Origin: Bacillota bacterium
GTDB taxonomy: Bacteria > Bacillota > Bacilli > Paenibacillales > Paenibacillaceae
Reading direction: 5' to 3'
Assembly (NCBI GenBank): GCA_023386495.1
Contig: JAEWJS010000152.1
Location: 62,001 to 126,000, forward strand
Length of the DNA stretch: 64,000 bases
Shown here: piece after piece, positions 15,118 to 25,337 of the stretch
Layout: the number at the start of each line of letters is the position of its first letter
How positions within the stretch are numbered: position 1 is the stretch's first letter
Translations under genes and position numbers: made by a program
Notes under the pieces: generated by a model
Databases searched by the model: none
Seen by the model: the letters and a program-made list of their open reading frames with translations, nothing else
Told to the model about the DNA's origin: nothing

Positions 15118-18100
15118 ATGAGAGAGAGTCGCATACGCGGCTGGATCAGCCGATTGCTGGTCGCCGCAATGATCATTCAACTATTCGCCTTCGTGCCCGG
15201 GGGCATCGGGCACGCGGAAGGCGAACAGGACGCATCCGCCGGGGATACCGGGAACGCGCCGAGCGTCGTGGATGCTGTCTACTTGGGTGCCAGCGGCGAT
15301 CCCGGCAGTATCGGAAGCTATTATTGGGAACAGATGAAATATGAGCCGCACCAGTTCAAGCCGGGTGCCAGACACTCGGCTGCGATGACGTATGACGTTG
15401 ACGACGACAATGTCGTGCTCTTCGGCGGGCAGCAGACGACCGGCAGCAACAGCGGGCTGTTGAACGACACCTGGATCTGGGACGGCGAAGACCAAGCCTG
15501 GCAGGAAGTGAACACCGCGAGCGGCGCGGCGAAGCCTACCGCGCGCAAAGGCGCAGCCATTGCCTACGATCCGGCCAGCGGTCACGTGCTGCTGTTCGGC
15601 GGACAGAACGGATCAGGCAGCGCGCTGAACGACACCTGGCTCTGGGACGGCCTTAACCAGAAGTGGGAGCAGGTTAGCACGACCGGACCAAGCGCGCGCA
15701 CCTATGCGCAGATGGCCTATTATTTTGACGAAGGCGGAATAGGCAAGATCGTCTTGTTCGGCGGCTTATCCGGCTCTTCGCTCCGCGGCGATACGTGGGT
15801 CTGGGACGGCTTGTCCAAGACATGGACCCAGCAGGCGCCTGCCACGAGTCCGCCGGCGCTTCATTCCGGCGCCATGGCGTTCGACGGTACGAGAGCCGTG
15901 CTGTCCGGCGGCGACATGGGCCAAGGGACAGGCGTGAACGGCGTCACGCATGAGCTCAGCAACACGGCGCTGTGGCAATGGGACGGCACGACATGGACCA
16001 CGGAGCGCGGACCGGAGCGGTATTCCAAGTTCGGCGGCGGCGAGCTGGATTACGGCCGCTGGGCACACGCGATGGCTTACGACGGCAGGCGGGTCGTCTA
16101 TTACGGCGGTGAGACGGAGTGGGTCGGGTACAATGACGACGTAGTCCGGCAGATGCGGCCGACGAATGGCGTTACCTACGTCGACTATAATCGAGGCAAT
16201 CCCCATGTCGCCTATTCGTGGCGCGACGGACGATGGGAAGGCAGCTGGAACGGCGACGGAAGCGGGTACTCCGCTTATCTTGAGGCCGGCTACTATCCCG
16301 ATGTCACGCTATGGCCTTATACGTGGGCTACGCCGCGGACCTATGCCAGCATGGCGTTCGACGGCACGAACTTCATCGTCTTCGGCGGCGTGAAGGATTA
16401 CGTGACGATCTACAAGGAATCGGTGAACACCGGGAATCCGGTCGTGCATGAGACGATCGGCTCGCATGTGACCAATGAGACGTGGACGTTCGGCTATATT
16501 CCGCCGACGCCGCCGGTGATCGAGCTTCAAGCGCCGATCGTGAAGCTGCTGGACAAGGCAACGCGCGAGGATCGGGTCAGCATCCTGACGAACGTGAAGA
16601 GCGACGGCACCAAGCCGATCCTCGAACGCGGCGTGGAATACCGCGAAGTCCGTGCCGACGGCGAAGAAGAAGCGGCATGGGTGAAGGCGAAGGTCGAAGG
16701 AACGGACGCAACCGCCAAGGGGCCGGTTACGGTGCACTTGGACAATACGCCGGCAGCGAATACGCTGGAATGGCAGGTGGAGTACGAGATCCGTGCCTAC
16801 GCGGTCAATTCGATCGGGACCGGTTATAGCGATGCCGTCCGCTTCGAGCTGACGGAGGACGAAGACATGGTGCCTCCGGACGTGAATTACATCCGCGTCG
16901 GTCCGGCCTTCTTGCACAGCAAGGACAAGAAGCGGATGATCGCGGTGGGCAACGGGATCATCAATCTGCTGCGGAAGCCGGAGAGCCAGATTCACTATCG
17001 GCTCCGTCAAGGCAGCGAAGAATACCCGCTCAGCTACCGAATTCGCAGCGACTCGGAGCTCGAATTGACGTGGGAGGCGAACTTGCCTGACGGCAAGTAC
17101 GATCTCGTGCTGGAGCATGACTTCTACGACGACGAGGAATTTGCACAAGCGCTGACGATCACGTCGCTCGACTTCTATAAGCCGCGCAACTTCGGCTTAG
17201 TCGAAGTGATCAGCGCCAACCCGCAGAATCAGGTGGGCAAGCTGTCGCTGCGCGGCCTGTTCACGGAGACGCCGGAAGCGCCGGGCTTGTATGCGCTAAG
17301 CGACTTGGAAGAGCCGGTCATGATCAACGAATCCGTCTTGTTCAAGGGGACGTCGCTCGAGGTAGACAAGCGCACGAATCCGCACGCGATTCGCGGCAAC
17401 GGCCGGCTGTATGTCAGCAGCAAAGGCACGGGCGAGACGCCGATGGACTATACGCTGCTCGAGGGCGAATGGACGATTGCGGCTGACAATTTCACGATTG
17501 CCGTGGCGAACCAGGCCAATGTCGACTATCTGGGGATGGGCTTCCCGGTTCGGGCAGCATCCGTTGCCTTCACGCAATCGGGCGTACGGATGAGCGGCAC
17601 GATCGACCTCAGCTTCATGGCAGGCAGCCGCAAGGTAGACGGCATCACGCCTATGGAACAGTTGGACTTCCAATACGGCCGTTTTGAGCTGGAGGGAAGC
17701 TTCCCGATTAATCGCTCCTTCGCGCTCGGCCCGATCGATGCGACAGGCATGACGTGGAACATCGATTCCCGGTACGGTTACGCCGGGGCCAAGGCCAAGG
17801 CCAAGGCAGAGATGGCTGCGTACAACATGGATTTCGAGATGTACATGGACATCAAGCACAGCCGCTTGGACGGCATTCGCTTCGGCATGTATCGCAGCGC
17901 GAAGTCGGGTGCATCCGGGACGCAGGTCGATTACCTGTACGGTTCCGCCGACGGTCTGGCCAAGCATGCGCAGCTGCCGCAGAGCTTCCGGGTGTCTGGC
18001 GCAGCCTCCGACGTATTCGCGCCGGAGCTGAACAAGCTGAACTTGATCGAGGCTTACGATCTGGATATCGACCTGTCCCGATACAGCTACAGAGCCGGCG

Positions 18101-21100
18101 GGGACATGTTCCTCTACTGGTTCCCTGTAACTGATCTGGAACAGATGGTCGTGCTCAATTCGAACGCGGCCGGCATCAAGGGACTGAACGGCGGCGGATT
18201 CGCGACGACAGGCAAGCTGAATGCGTTCGATCTGTTCGTCGGTCCGATGACGTTAACTTACGTGAATAAGATCGGCTTCTTCGGGCAGATGAAGGCGACC
18301 GTCCATATCCCGCATTCGATTCCGTCAGTCGGCGGCAGGACGGTGCACGGCGTGCCGGTATCGATTGATGCCAAGGGGATGTACGCCTCCTTCAATGTCA
18401 ACGGCATGGGCGTCAACATCACGTACTTGTTCAAGAAAAATATATTCGACTTCCAATTGATCAGTCCGCCGCCGAAGCCGTCGGGCTGGATGAAAGTATT
18501 CGAAGTGCTGGATACGGTGAACACCTTCGCCGATGCGCTCGATGGCGATATTGAAGCCGGATTGGAGCTCTTCGATATGGCGGGCAGCCTGTTCAAGCGG
18601 ACGGCAATGCCGAGCGCGGCACGCAGCAGCTTCTCGATGTCGCGGCTGCCGTTCTCGCCGCAGAGCATCGTGCCGATGGCGAATACAAGCGCAGGAAGTC
18701 CCGCCGTGAAGGTGACGTATCGGAAGCTGCCGTTCGGAGAGACGGTACACCCGAGCGATGTCGAAGCTTCAACTGCCTTGGTACGCCTGGATGGCAGCCG
18801 GTTCACGGCAGTCGAGCGGCACGTGTCGCCGAATGCGGAGCTGCTGCAGGATGACAGCAACGGGCATAAGCTGGGGTACAGCTTCCAGGTGAGCCGCTCC
18901 TATGAAGCGCTGCTCGTGTTCGACGGCGATAGGACAGACGATATTCAGCTGACGGATCCGAACGGCAAGAGCGTGAAGCTGCATGCCGATAACATGCTCT
19001 ACGCAGACGGACTGACTTATGTTCGGGTCGCGTTGGAGCGGGCAGGTACTTGGAAGCTTACGGCTGCTGATGCGGTGAATTTTACCGTATACGAATGCCA
19101 GTATCTGAATACGGGCAGCAGCATGGCCGCATTGGCAGATGCATGGACCTCCGTGTCCGACCGGAACGTCACGATGCTGCCGCTGCACCGCCGAGGTCAG
19201 ACGCTCTTGACGATCAGCGAGACCTGGGACGAAGCGGTCGTGTACAAGCCGGACGGCCGTCCGTACAAGCTTGTGACGGATGAGGCCGCGCCGAATTGGA
19301 ATGCCTATCGCGATTCGAATACCGGGATCCTGTATGTGCTGGCCGATGTGACGGAGCTGGGCGACTGGTTCGTCGATGGCGGAGGTCATGCCAAGGTACA
19401 AGGTTACTATGCGAACGCAAGCGCAACGCCAGGCGACGTGCGCCAATGGGTGCAGGCGGACGCGTATCCGACTCGCGTGCAGCTGGTGGCATCGAAGCAG
19501 GTGCTGCTCGAGATTCATGGCGCAGATGCCGGGACGACCGTACGGATGCCGGACGGCACCGCGTATGCGCTGAAGACAGACTATCGCAAGGGCGATTGGA
19601 ACGCATATTACGACGAGAGCCAGAAGCAGATGACGGTACTGCTGCATGACGTCGAGGCCGGCGAGTGGACCGTGGAAGGCGGAAGCTTCGCGGACGTGAA
19701 GGCGTACAAGTTCGATATCGCGTTCGATAATCTGCGGCCGCTGTTCCTGAAGGGCGAGCGTACGCGTACGATGAAGTTCGACATTCCGCAGCCTGGCCGA
19801 TATATGCTGGCCGTGGTTGGCGGAACGGCGAATACGGCGATCACGGCGCCGGAAGGCAACAAGCCGATACCACTCGTATTCGAGGGCGGTACAGGCGCAG
19901 CGACGCAGAATGCGATCCTCCAGCGTTGGGAAGACCGCGTGCAAGGGAATGCGGGAACGTTGGACCAAGCTGCCGTTCAGTCGGGAATTCCCGATCCGGG
20001 CAGGCAGGATGTGCTATATGTGACGATCGAAGCCAAGCGGGCGGGCACCTGGAGCGTGTCCTCCGACAAGAAGTTCCAGCTGCTCGTGAATGAGCTGCCG
20101 GCGCTGCCTGCGCTTAGCGAGGTCTCGGCGCGCGCAGCGGGTGCGGATCGTTATGAGATGTCGTGGAACGTCAAGCATGCAGCACCGGACACGCGGGTAA
20201 CCGTCATGGTCACGCATGATCCGGAGCAGCCGATCGGCCAAGTCGTAGCTGACGGCCTGCCTGCAGCGGACGTACGCATGATCGACATCCCATCCGGCTT
20301 CATTCCCGGACAATACTACTTGTCCGTCATGGCCCAGAGCTCGAGTTGGGCGCCGATGACGCAAGTTATTGCGGAATCGATTCAACTTACGGCACCGTAC
20401 GCGCTGCCTGTGCCTCAGGCACCTGGGGTCGTATCTACCGGCAACGGGGCAATCACGCTTCGGCTTCATCCGGTCGACGATGCGGCGTTGACCCAATACC
20501 GGGTATTCGCGGCGAAGGCCGACGGATCGCCGGATTACGGCAAGCCGGCCTATGATGCGAGCCCAGATCAGCTCGAGATTGTGCTGACAGGCCTTCAGAC
20601 AGGCGGAACGCACCGGTTCGCGGTGATGGCGATCGGCGAGAAGGACGGCATGGCGGCATTCAGTCCGCTGTCTCCGTCCGTCGAAGCGCATCTGCCTGTA
20701 CCGCAGCCGGCCGCTCTGGAAGTGGCGCTCGCTGCCGGCAGCCCGAGTGAGGCTGCGATTGTGGAACGCAGCTACAACACGCATTACGGTGAGGAAGAGA
20801 CGTTGTACTTGACGTCGGCCGATACCGTGTCGATCCAGGTAAGCAGCAGCCAAGATGCCAAGACATCGCTGTATGTGAACGGGGAGCTTGCGGATAGCCT
20901 ACAAGCTGCCGCTGGCAGCGCGGTCGACTACGACCTGAATGGATTGCTCGGTGCGGCGAAGCTGAAGGAGAAGCACTACGATCTGCTCATCGAAGCGGTC
21001 AATGCCGCAGGCGATAAGAGCATGATCTATCGGAAGCTGTATGTAGACCGGACAGGTCCGTACCTGTACGCGGCTTCTGCAGAGAATCCGGAAGAAAGCT

Positions 21101-23904
21101 TGAACGGCCTGGTGGTGCATGCTGCCCGCGTGCCGATGATCGGCCAGACGGATGCCGGCAGCAAGCTGACGGTGAACGGCGTGCAGGTGCCGCTGGATGA
21201 AGCAGGCCGCTTCCTCTACTATGCACCGTGGCCGGGCAGCGGGACGGACGAGGGGAAATACAGCGTTCAGATGATTGCGGAGGATGCGGCAGGCAACCGA
21301 ACGGAATCGAGGTTCGAGGTGCTGCAGAACAACAAGGACTTGATCGCTCGCCATCCGGCTGAGCTGTCCGCTCTGACGCTGGGTCACGGCAGCCTTGACG
21401 CCGCTTTTGACCCGGGGCAATTGAACTACGCGACCATGCAGCCAACAGGCACCCTTCGCGTGTATGCCGTTCCGGCTGCCGAGGATGCAGTCGTGACCGT
21501 GAACGGTCAGGTGCCGGGAGCTGACGGATCGGTGCAAGTCGACATTCCTGCTGCAGGGCAGTTGTTGACGATTCAGGTAGACGGAGCTGGAAGCAGCACG
21601 AGAACCTACTTGGTTCAGGTGAACAGTGAATCGTCCGATGTCGCGATGCTGCAGGGGCTGACGCTGCGCGCAGACGGCAAAGACGTTCCGCTCAACCTGG
21701 CATTTGCAGGCTCGCAAGACACGTACCAAGCAGCAGTCGCTTACGAGACCGCTGAGGTGTCGGTCAGACCGACGGCGCTTAAGGCCGGAACGACAATTGC
21801 CGTGAACGGCAGCCCGGTCAATGCCGGATCTTCCGCAACCGTTGCTTTAACGGCCGGGCAGGAGACGCCGGTCACGATCGTTGCAGCTACGGCGAACGGA
21901 CAAGTCACGAAGACTTACTCGTTGAATGTGTGGCGCGCAGGCGATCCGGATGCGCGACTGTCGCAACTAAGCGTTGCAGGCAGACAGCTGATCCCTGCGT
22001 TCGACGGCGAGACGACCGATTACCAGGTCATGGTACCGGAAGGTACGATGACGGTGGACGTTGCGGCTGCTGCTGCGGGAGAAGGAGCCGTTGTTCGCAT
22101 CGACGGCAAGGTACGGAGCACGGCGAACATTCCGCTCCTGCAGCATGTCCAATCGATCGCGATCGAGGTTGAGTCGAAGACGGGCAGCACGGAGACGTAC
22201 CGGCTCCAAGTGCAGCGGCAATCGACGCAGACGGATGGCATTGCGCCGCCGCTTCTGGAGCAGCTGCTAGTGGGATCGGTACGGATGGATGCGGAGTTCT
22301 CCCCTTATCGCCATTCCTATAAGGCGTCTGCTACGCGTGCAGGAAGCACGACGGTAACGGCTCGGGCACAAGATGCCGACGCGATCGTGACCGTGAACGG
22401 CAAGCCGGTGAACGAGAGCGGCACGGCGACGGTCGGATTAAGCCTGGGCGTCAATGCGATCGTCGTGCGGGTGGAATCGGCAGACCGCACCGCATCGCGT
22501 TCGTATGCTGTCGAATTCGTGAGAGAAGCAGAGGACAATTCGAATGTTCGTACCGTTCCGGTGCAGACCGGAGCGAAAGAAGGCGTCGTCGTTGCCGTTA
22601 CGCGCAGCAAGACGGCGGCAGGCGCGAAGGTCGATACCGTACGGGTCGAGCCGAACAAGGCGCAGGAAATCGTGCGCGAGGCGAAGAAGGGCAGCCTCGG
22701 CTATGCCCGCATCATCGTCACGGACCTGCCGGATGATCTCGCCGAGGAATACGAGCTGAATGTTCCAGCCTTGGCCATGAACGAGCTGGCCAGCGGCGGC
22801 ATCCGTATGGTCGCGGCGTTCCCGAACGCGGAGATCGCGCTGCCGAAGGAGACGCTCCGTAAGCTGCAAGCGGAAGGCACGGAGCTCTACTTCCGGATCG
22901 TGCCGCTTCGCAAGGCGGCCGAACAGGCGCAGGTCGAACAACGGATGCTGAAGGAAGAAGTCGTGAAGCAGGAAGCCGGCGGCCGCGAAATCATTCGCGT
23001 CGGCATGCCGCTGACGATCGAGACCAACTATTCCGGCCATGCGACGCAGATTCTGTTCCCGCTGGACGGATTGGCTCTTCCGGGGGACGAACGGGAAGCG
23101 AAGCGCATCCTCGATTCGTTAGCCGTCTATATCGAGCATAGCGACGGCGATCGGGTGCTCCGCAAGGGCACGATTCGTTACGGAGCAGACGGGAAGCCGG
23201 AGGGGATCGAGATCGAGGTGGAGAAATTCAGTACGTTCACCTTGATTCGGACCGTATCCGCCGAGGGTATCGAACTCATGCCGTACATGTCCGGTTATCC
23301 GGACGGGACGTTCCGGCCGAGTCAAGCGCTGACGCGGGCGGAGATGGCTTCGATGCTCGCCCGCTCGCTCGCATACCGCAGCGCGGACCTATCCGCTCTG
23401 GATGGGAACGCAAGCGAAAATGAAGCAGCCTATACGGATGTACCGTCCTCGCATTGGGCAGCAACTGCTGTCCGGCAGGTGCGCGATGCAGGGCTGATGA
23501 TGGGCGACGAGAAAGGATTGTTCCGTCCGTCGGCCGAGGTTACGAGAGCGGAGATGGCGGCGATCGCGGTCCGCTGGAACGGCTGGTCCGAAGCGAACGC
23601 TTCGGCAGGCTTCCCGGATACGGCCGGTCATTGGGCGGATCTGTTGATCGCCCGGACGAGGTCCGAGGGAGTCATGAAGGGCTATCCGGACGGCAAGTTC
23701 CGTCCATCCGCTCCGCTGCTTCGCGCAGAGGCGGTGCGCGTGTTGAACGCGATATTCGGACGGCCGGTATCCGCCGGATCCGGCAATCCGATCTGGCCGG
23801 ATGTCGCGACGAGCCATTGGGCTTATGCCGATATCGAATCGGCATCCAGCCGGATTCTGGTGTATCCGGACGGAAGCGCCCAGGTGCAGCGCGGCGAGAA
23901 GTAA
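15118..23904 (+). CDS. Giant SLH-domain surface protein with kelch, Fn3 and cadherin-like repeats
   Basis: About 2928 residues. The start is ATG 15118 (MRESRIRGWISRLLVAAMII), with a signal peptide ending near GHAEG and site AAGGGAGAA; the frame is open from 15028. Approximate domains: kelch/galactose-oxidase-like blades 70-460 (repeated VLFGG...LNDTWxWDG), an Fn3-like part 465-580, long beta-rich sequence 580-1750 with two similar segments at ~1380 and ~1480 (ExWDEAVVYKPDGRPY / LEIHGADAGTTVRMPDG), Fn3 1761-1860, four cadherin-like beta-sandwich units from ~2082, 2174, 2278 and 2376, a linker domain, then SLH units from ~2720, 2770 and 2830 and a partial fourth at ~2893 (xxYPDGTFRPSxxLTRAEM). 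SLH domains bind pyruvylated wall polymer, so it is displayed on the cell surface. Its role (adhesion or glycan binding) is not known. Confidence 0.93.
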   Translation: MRESRIRGWISRLLVAAMIIQLFAFVPGGIGHAEGEQDASAGDTGNAPSVVDAVYLGASGDPGSIGSYYWEQMKYEPHQFKPGARHSAAMTYDVDDDNVVLFGGQQTTGSNSGLLNDTWIWDGEDQAWQEVNTASGAAKPTARKGAAIAYDPASGHVLLFGGQNGSGSALNDTWLWDGLNQKWEQVSTTGPSARTYAQMAYYFDEGGIGKIVLFGGLSGSSLRGDTWVWDGLSKTWTQQAPATSPPALHSGAMAFDGTRAVLSGGDMGQGTGVNGVTHELSNTALWQWDGTTWTTERGPERYSKFGGGELDYGRWAHAMAYDGRRVVYYGGETEWVGYNDDVVRQMRPTNGVTYVDYNRGNPHVAYSWRDGRWEGSWNGDGSGYSAYLEAGYYPDVTLWPYTWATPRTYASMAFDGTNFIVFGGVKDYVTIYKESVNTGNPVVHETIGSHVTNETWTFGYIPPTPPVIELQAPIVKLLDKATREDRVSILTNVKSDGTKPILERGVEYREVRADGEEEAAWVKAKVEGTDATAKGPVTVHLDNTPAANTLEWQVEYEIRAYAVNSIGTGYSDAVRFELTEDEDMVPPDVNYIRVGPAFLHSKDKKRMIAVGNGIINLLRKPESQIHYRLRQGSEEYPLSYRIRSDSELELTWEANLPDGKYDLVLEHDFYDDEEFAQALTITSLDFYKPRNFGLVEVISANPQNQVGKLSLRGLFTETPEAPGLYALSDLEEPVMINESVLFKGTSLEVDKRTNPHAIRGNGRLYVSSKGTGETPMDYTLLEGEWTIAADNFTIAVANQANVDYLGMGFPVRAASVAFTQSGVRMSGTIDLSFMAGSRKVDGITPMEQLDFQYGRFELEGSFPINRSFALGPIDATGMTWNIDSRYGYAGAKAKAKAEMAAYNMDFEMYMDIKHSRLDGIRFGMYRSAKSGASGTQVDYLYGSADGLAKHAQLPQSFRVSGAASDVFAPELNKLNLIEAYDLDIDLSRYSYRAGGDMFLYWFPVTDLEQMVVLNSNAAGIKGLNGGGFATTGKLNAFDLFVGPMTLTYVNKIGFFGQMKATVHIPHSIPSVGGRTVHGVPVSIDAKGMYASFNVNGMGVNITYLFKKNIFDFQLISPPPKPSGWMKVFEVLDTVNTFADALDGDIEAGLELFDMAGSLFKRTAMPSAARSSFSMSRLPFSPQSIVPMANTSAGSPAVKVTYRKLPFGETVHPSDVEASTALVRLDGSRFTAVERHVSPNAELLQDDSNGHKLGYSFQVSRSYEALLVFDGDRTDDIQLTDPNGKSVKLHADNMLYADGLTYVRVALERAGTWKLTAADAVNFTVYECQYLNTGSSMAALADAWTSVSDRNVTMLPLHRRGQTLLTISETWDEAVVYKPDGRPYKLVTDEAAPNWNAYRDSNTGILYVLADVTELGDWFVDGGGHAKVQGYYANASATPGDVRQWVQADAYPTRVQLVASKQVLLEIHGADAGTTVRMPDGTAYALKTDYRKGDWNAYYDESQKQMTVLLHDVEAGEWTVEGGSFADVKAYKFDIAFDNLRPLFLKGERTRTMKFDIPQPGRYMLAVVGGTANTAITAPEGNKPIPLVFEGGTGAATQNAILQRWEDRVQGNAGTLDQAAVQSGIPDPGRQDVLYVTIEAKRAGTWSVSSDKKFQLLVNELPALPALSEVSARAAGADRYEMSWNVKHAAPDTRVTVMVTHDPEQPIGQVVADGLPAADVRMIDIPSGFIPGQYYLSVMAQSSSWAPMTQVIAESIQLTAPYALPVPQAPGVVSTGNGAITLRLHPVDDAALTQYRVFAAKADGSPDYGKPAYDASPDQLEIVLTGLQTGGTHRFAVMAIGEKDGMAAFSPLSPSVEAHLPVPQPAALEVALAAGSPSEAAIVERSYNTHYGEEETLYLTSADTVSIQVSSSQDAKTSLYVNGELADSLQAAAGSAVDYDLNGLLGAAKLKEKHYDLLIEAVNAAGDKSMIYRKLYVDRTGPYLYAASAENPEESLNGLVVHAARVPMIGQTDAGSKLTVNGVQVPLDEAGRFLYYAPWPGSGTDEGKYSVQMIAEDAAGNRTESRFEVLQNNKDLIARHPAELSALTLGHGSLDAAFDPGQLNYATMQPTGTLRVYAVPAAEDAVVTVNGQVPGADGSVQVDIPAAGQLLTIQVDGAGSSTRTYLVQVNSESSDVAMLQGLTLRADGKDVPLNLAFAGSQDTYQAAVAYETAEVSVRPTALKAGTTIAVNGSPVNAGSSATVALTAGQETPVTIVAATANGQVTKTYSLNVWRAGDPDARLSQLSVAGRQLIPAFDGETTDYQVMVPEGTMTVDVAAAAAGEGAVVRIDGKVRSTANIPLLQHVQSIAIEVESKTGSTETYRLQVQRQSTQTDGIAPPLLEQLLVGSVRMDAEFSPYRHSYKASATRAGSTTVTARAQDADAIVTVNGKPVNESGTATVGLSLGVNAIVVRVESADRTASRSYAVEFVREAEDNSNVRTVPVQTGAKEGVVVAVTRSKTAAGAKVDTVRVEPNKAQEIVREAKKGSLGYARIIVTDLPDDLAEEYELNVPALAMNELASGGIRMVAAFPNAEIALPKETLRKLQAEGTELYFRIVPLRKAAEQAQVEQRMLKEEVVKQEAGGREIIRVGMPLTIETNYSGHATQILFPLDGLALPGDEREAKRILDSLAVYIEHSDGDRVLRKGTIRYGADGKPEGIEIEVEKFSTFTLIRTVSAEGIELMPYMSGYPDGTFRPSQALTRAEMASMLARSLAYRSADLSALDGNASENEAAYTDVPSSHWAATAVRQVRDAGLMMGDEKGLFRPSAEVTRAEMAAIAVRWNGWSEANASAGFPDTAGHWADLLIARTRSEGVMKGYPDGKFRPSAPLLRAEAVRVLNAIFGRPVSAGSGNPIWPDVATSHWAYADIESASSRILVYPDGSAQVQRGEK

Positions 23905-23975
23905 AATTGCTGCGTACGCAACAATATTTTGACAAGGCAGACTTGTAAGACGATAATAGAAGAATAGCAATCGGG

Positions 23976-24028
23976 GAAGCACCTCACACAGCAGAACACA
24001 TCCAGTGTTGCTCGTGTCGAGGTGCTTC
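23976..24028. other. Long imperfect hairpin between surface-protein and Uma2 genes
   Basis: Perfect arms GAAGCACCTC (23976-23985) and GAGGTGCTTC (24019-24028), with inner pairing ACAC/GTGT and AGCA-AACAC/GTGTTGCT. There is no T-run, so it may be a terminator-like or processing structure; it lies 24 nt before the next start codon. Confidence 0.55.
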
Positions 24029-24052
24029 TACGCGTTCAGGGGGGTGTCCCGC

Positions 24053-24646
24053 GTGACGGACAAGAAGAAAGAGCAGGCAGAACAGGTGAAGGAGCAGCAA
24101 GTTACTTATGAAATGTATGCGGCGATGCCGGATGACGGACAGCGATACGAGATCGTGGATGGGAGCCTGGAGATGATGACGCCCGGTCCGTCTGTGCCGC
24201 ATCAGTCTGTGAGCGGTGAACTGGGTTTTATACTGAAACAGAGTTGCAAGTCCGAATATTTGATTTTCCATGCGCCGATCGATGTTATCTTGAGCGAGAT
24301 CACGGTTCTCCAACCCGATATTCTGATGATCCACCGCAGCCGGCAGTCGATCGTGACGGAACGAGGCATCGAAGGGCCGCCTGATCTTGTAGTGGAAGTG
24401 ATATCCCCCAGCTCCCGCAAGCGGGATAAGGTGATCAAGCTGCACACCTATGCCAAGCACGGCGTTCGCGAATATTGGATTGTCGACCCCGCGACGCGCA
24501 CACTCGAGCAGTACAAGCTCGCAATGGAAGGCCATTATGAACTGCACAGCCTGTTCGAAGAAGAGGATCGCGTGACGTCGGATCATCTGCCCTGCGTTTC
24601 ATTCGCGGTAGGCGAGCTCTTCGCGGACCTCCCGCTGTTCGAATAA
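24053..24646 (+). CDS. Uma2-family (DUF820) PD-(D/E)xK protein
   Basis: A 197-residue protein of the Uma2 family of predicted restriction-like nucleases. The core has PDILMIHRSR, PPDLVVEVISPSSRKRDKVIKLHTYAKHGVREYWIVDP, giving the PD...ExK-like active site (Asp ~83, Glu ~109, Lys). The likely start is GTG 24053 (VTDKKKEQAEQ) after GGGGGGTG; an in-frame ATG at 24005 would place the N-terminus inside the hairpin. Function is unproven; members are abundant in cyanobacteria and some Bacilli. The highly charged N-terminus (KKKEQAEQVKEQQ) precedes the domain. Confidence 0.82.
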   Translation: MTDKKKEQAEQVKEQQVTYEMYAAMPDDGQRYEIVDGSLEMMTPGPSVPHQSVSGELGFILKQSCKSEYLIFHAPIDVILSEITVLQPDILMIHRSRQSIVTERGIEGPPDLVVEVISPSSRKRDKVIKLHTYAKHGVREYWIVDPATRTLEQYKLAMEGHYELHSLFEEEDRVTSDHLPCVSFAVGELFADLPLFE

Positions 24647-24666
24647 TACAACGGATGAGGGAATTG

Positions 24667-24695
24667 TTGACAACAGTTCGCTACAGACTTATAAT
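24667..24695 (+). promoter_or_regulatory. Consensus SigA promoter of tetR
   Basis: Perfect TTGACA (24667-24672), 17-bp spacer, perfect TATAAT (24690-24695), 38 bp before the TetR ATG. Confidence 0.85.
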
Positions 24696-24697
24696 CC

Positions 24698-24720
24698 AAT
24701 GTAAGTAACCACTTGCATGC
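24698..24720 (+). promoter_or_regulatory. TetR operator site 1
   Basis: Near-palindrome TGTAAGT-N4-ACTTGCA within a 23-bp block, beginning 2 bp after the -10. The same block, differing only at the four central bases, recurs at 25338-25360 before the MFS gene. Confidence 0.8.
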
Positions 24721-24733
24721 GAGGCGGGAAGTC

Positions 24734-25321
24734 ATGTCAGAGAATCAGAGCACGAGCGAGAAGCTGCTGCTTGCGGCCATTGCGCTTATGGCGGAGAAGG
24801 GCTATGACAGCACGACGACCAAGGAGATTGCTGCCGCGGCCGGCGTGAACGAGGTGACGCTGTTCCGCCATTTCGGCACGAAGCAGAGGCTGCTCGAAGC
24901 CGCATTCCAGCGTTATCACTATGCAGATGAGATGACAAGACTGTTCGCCGAAGAGCTTACCTACGAGCTTCATGCGGACCTGCTCAAGATCAGCCATGCC
25001 TATCACCGGATCATGAATCGGAATCGGCAGTTGATTCACATCGCGATCAAGGGGGGCAGCGAGCTTCCGGAGACGATTCGCCAGGAAGCCAGCCGGCATC
25101 CCGGCCAGCTGAAGCAATTGCTGACCCGCTATCTGACGGAGATGGCGGAGATGCAGAAGGTGCTGCCGTCGAAGCAGCATGAACAGCAGGCCTTGTCCTT
25201 CATGTGGATGAATTACGGCGCATTCGTTACCGGCCTGAAAAACGAGGAATGGCTGGAGGGGGCGTTAACCGGATTTGTCGAGGAGAGCGTTCGAATATTC
25301 GCTAGGGGTCTGGCCCCCTAG
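24734..25321 (+). CDS. TetR/AcrR-family repressor of the adjacent MFS gene
   Basis: A 195-residue regulator: helix-turn-helix at ~10-55 (ALMAEKGYDSTTTKEIAAAAGVNEVTLFRHFGTKQRLLEAAF), then an all-helical ligand-binding part. Start ATG 24734 (MSENQS) with GAGGCGGG upstream; the ATG at 24713 would sit inside the operator. Paired operators before this gene and before the transporter argue for autorepression and control of efflux. The inducer is unknown but is presumably a transporter substrate. Confidence 0.9.
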   Translation: MSENQSTSEKLLLAAIALMAEKGYDSTTTKEIAAAAGVNEVTLFRHFGTKQRLLEAAFQRYHYADEMTRLFAEELTYELHADLLKISHAYHRIMNRNRQLIHIAIKGGSELPETIRQEASRHPGQLKQLLTRYLTEMAEMQKVLPSKQHEQQALSFMWMNYGAFVTGLKNEEWLEGALTGFVEESVRIFARGLAP

Positions 25322-25330
25322 CTTATTTTA
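25302..25330 (+). terminator. Terminator overlapping the tetR stop codon
   Basis: Stem CTAGGGG / CCCCTAG (25302-25308, 25315-25321) followed by CTTATTTTA; the stop TAG is part of the 3' arm. Confidence 0.6.
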
Positions 25331-25337
25331 TTCCCTC

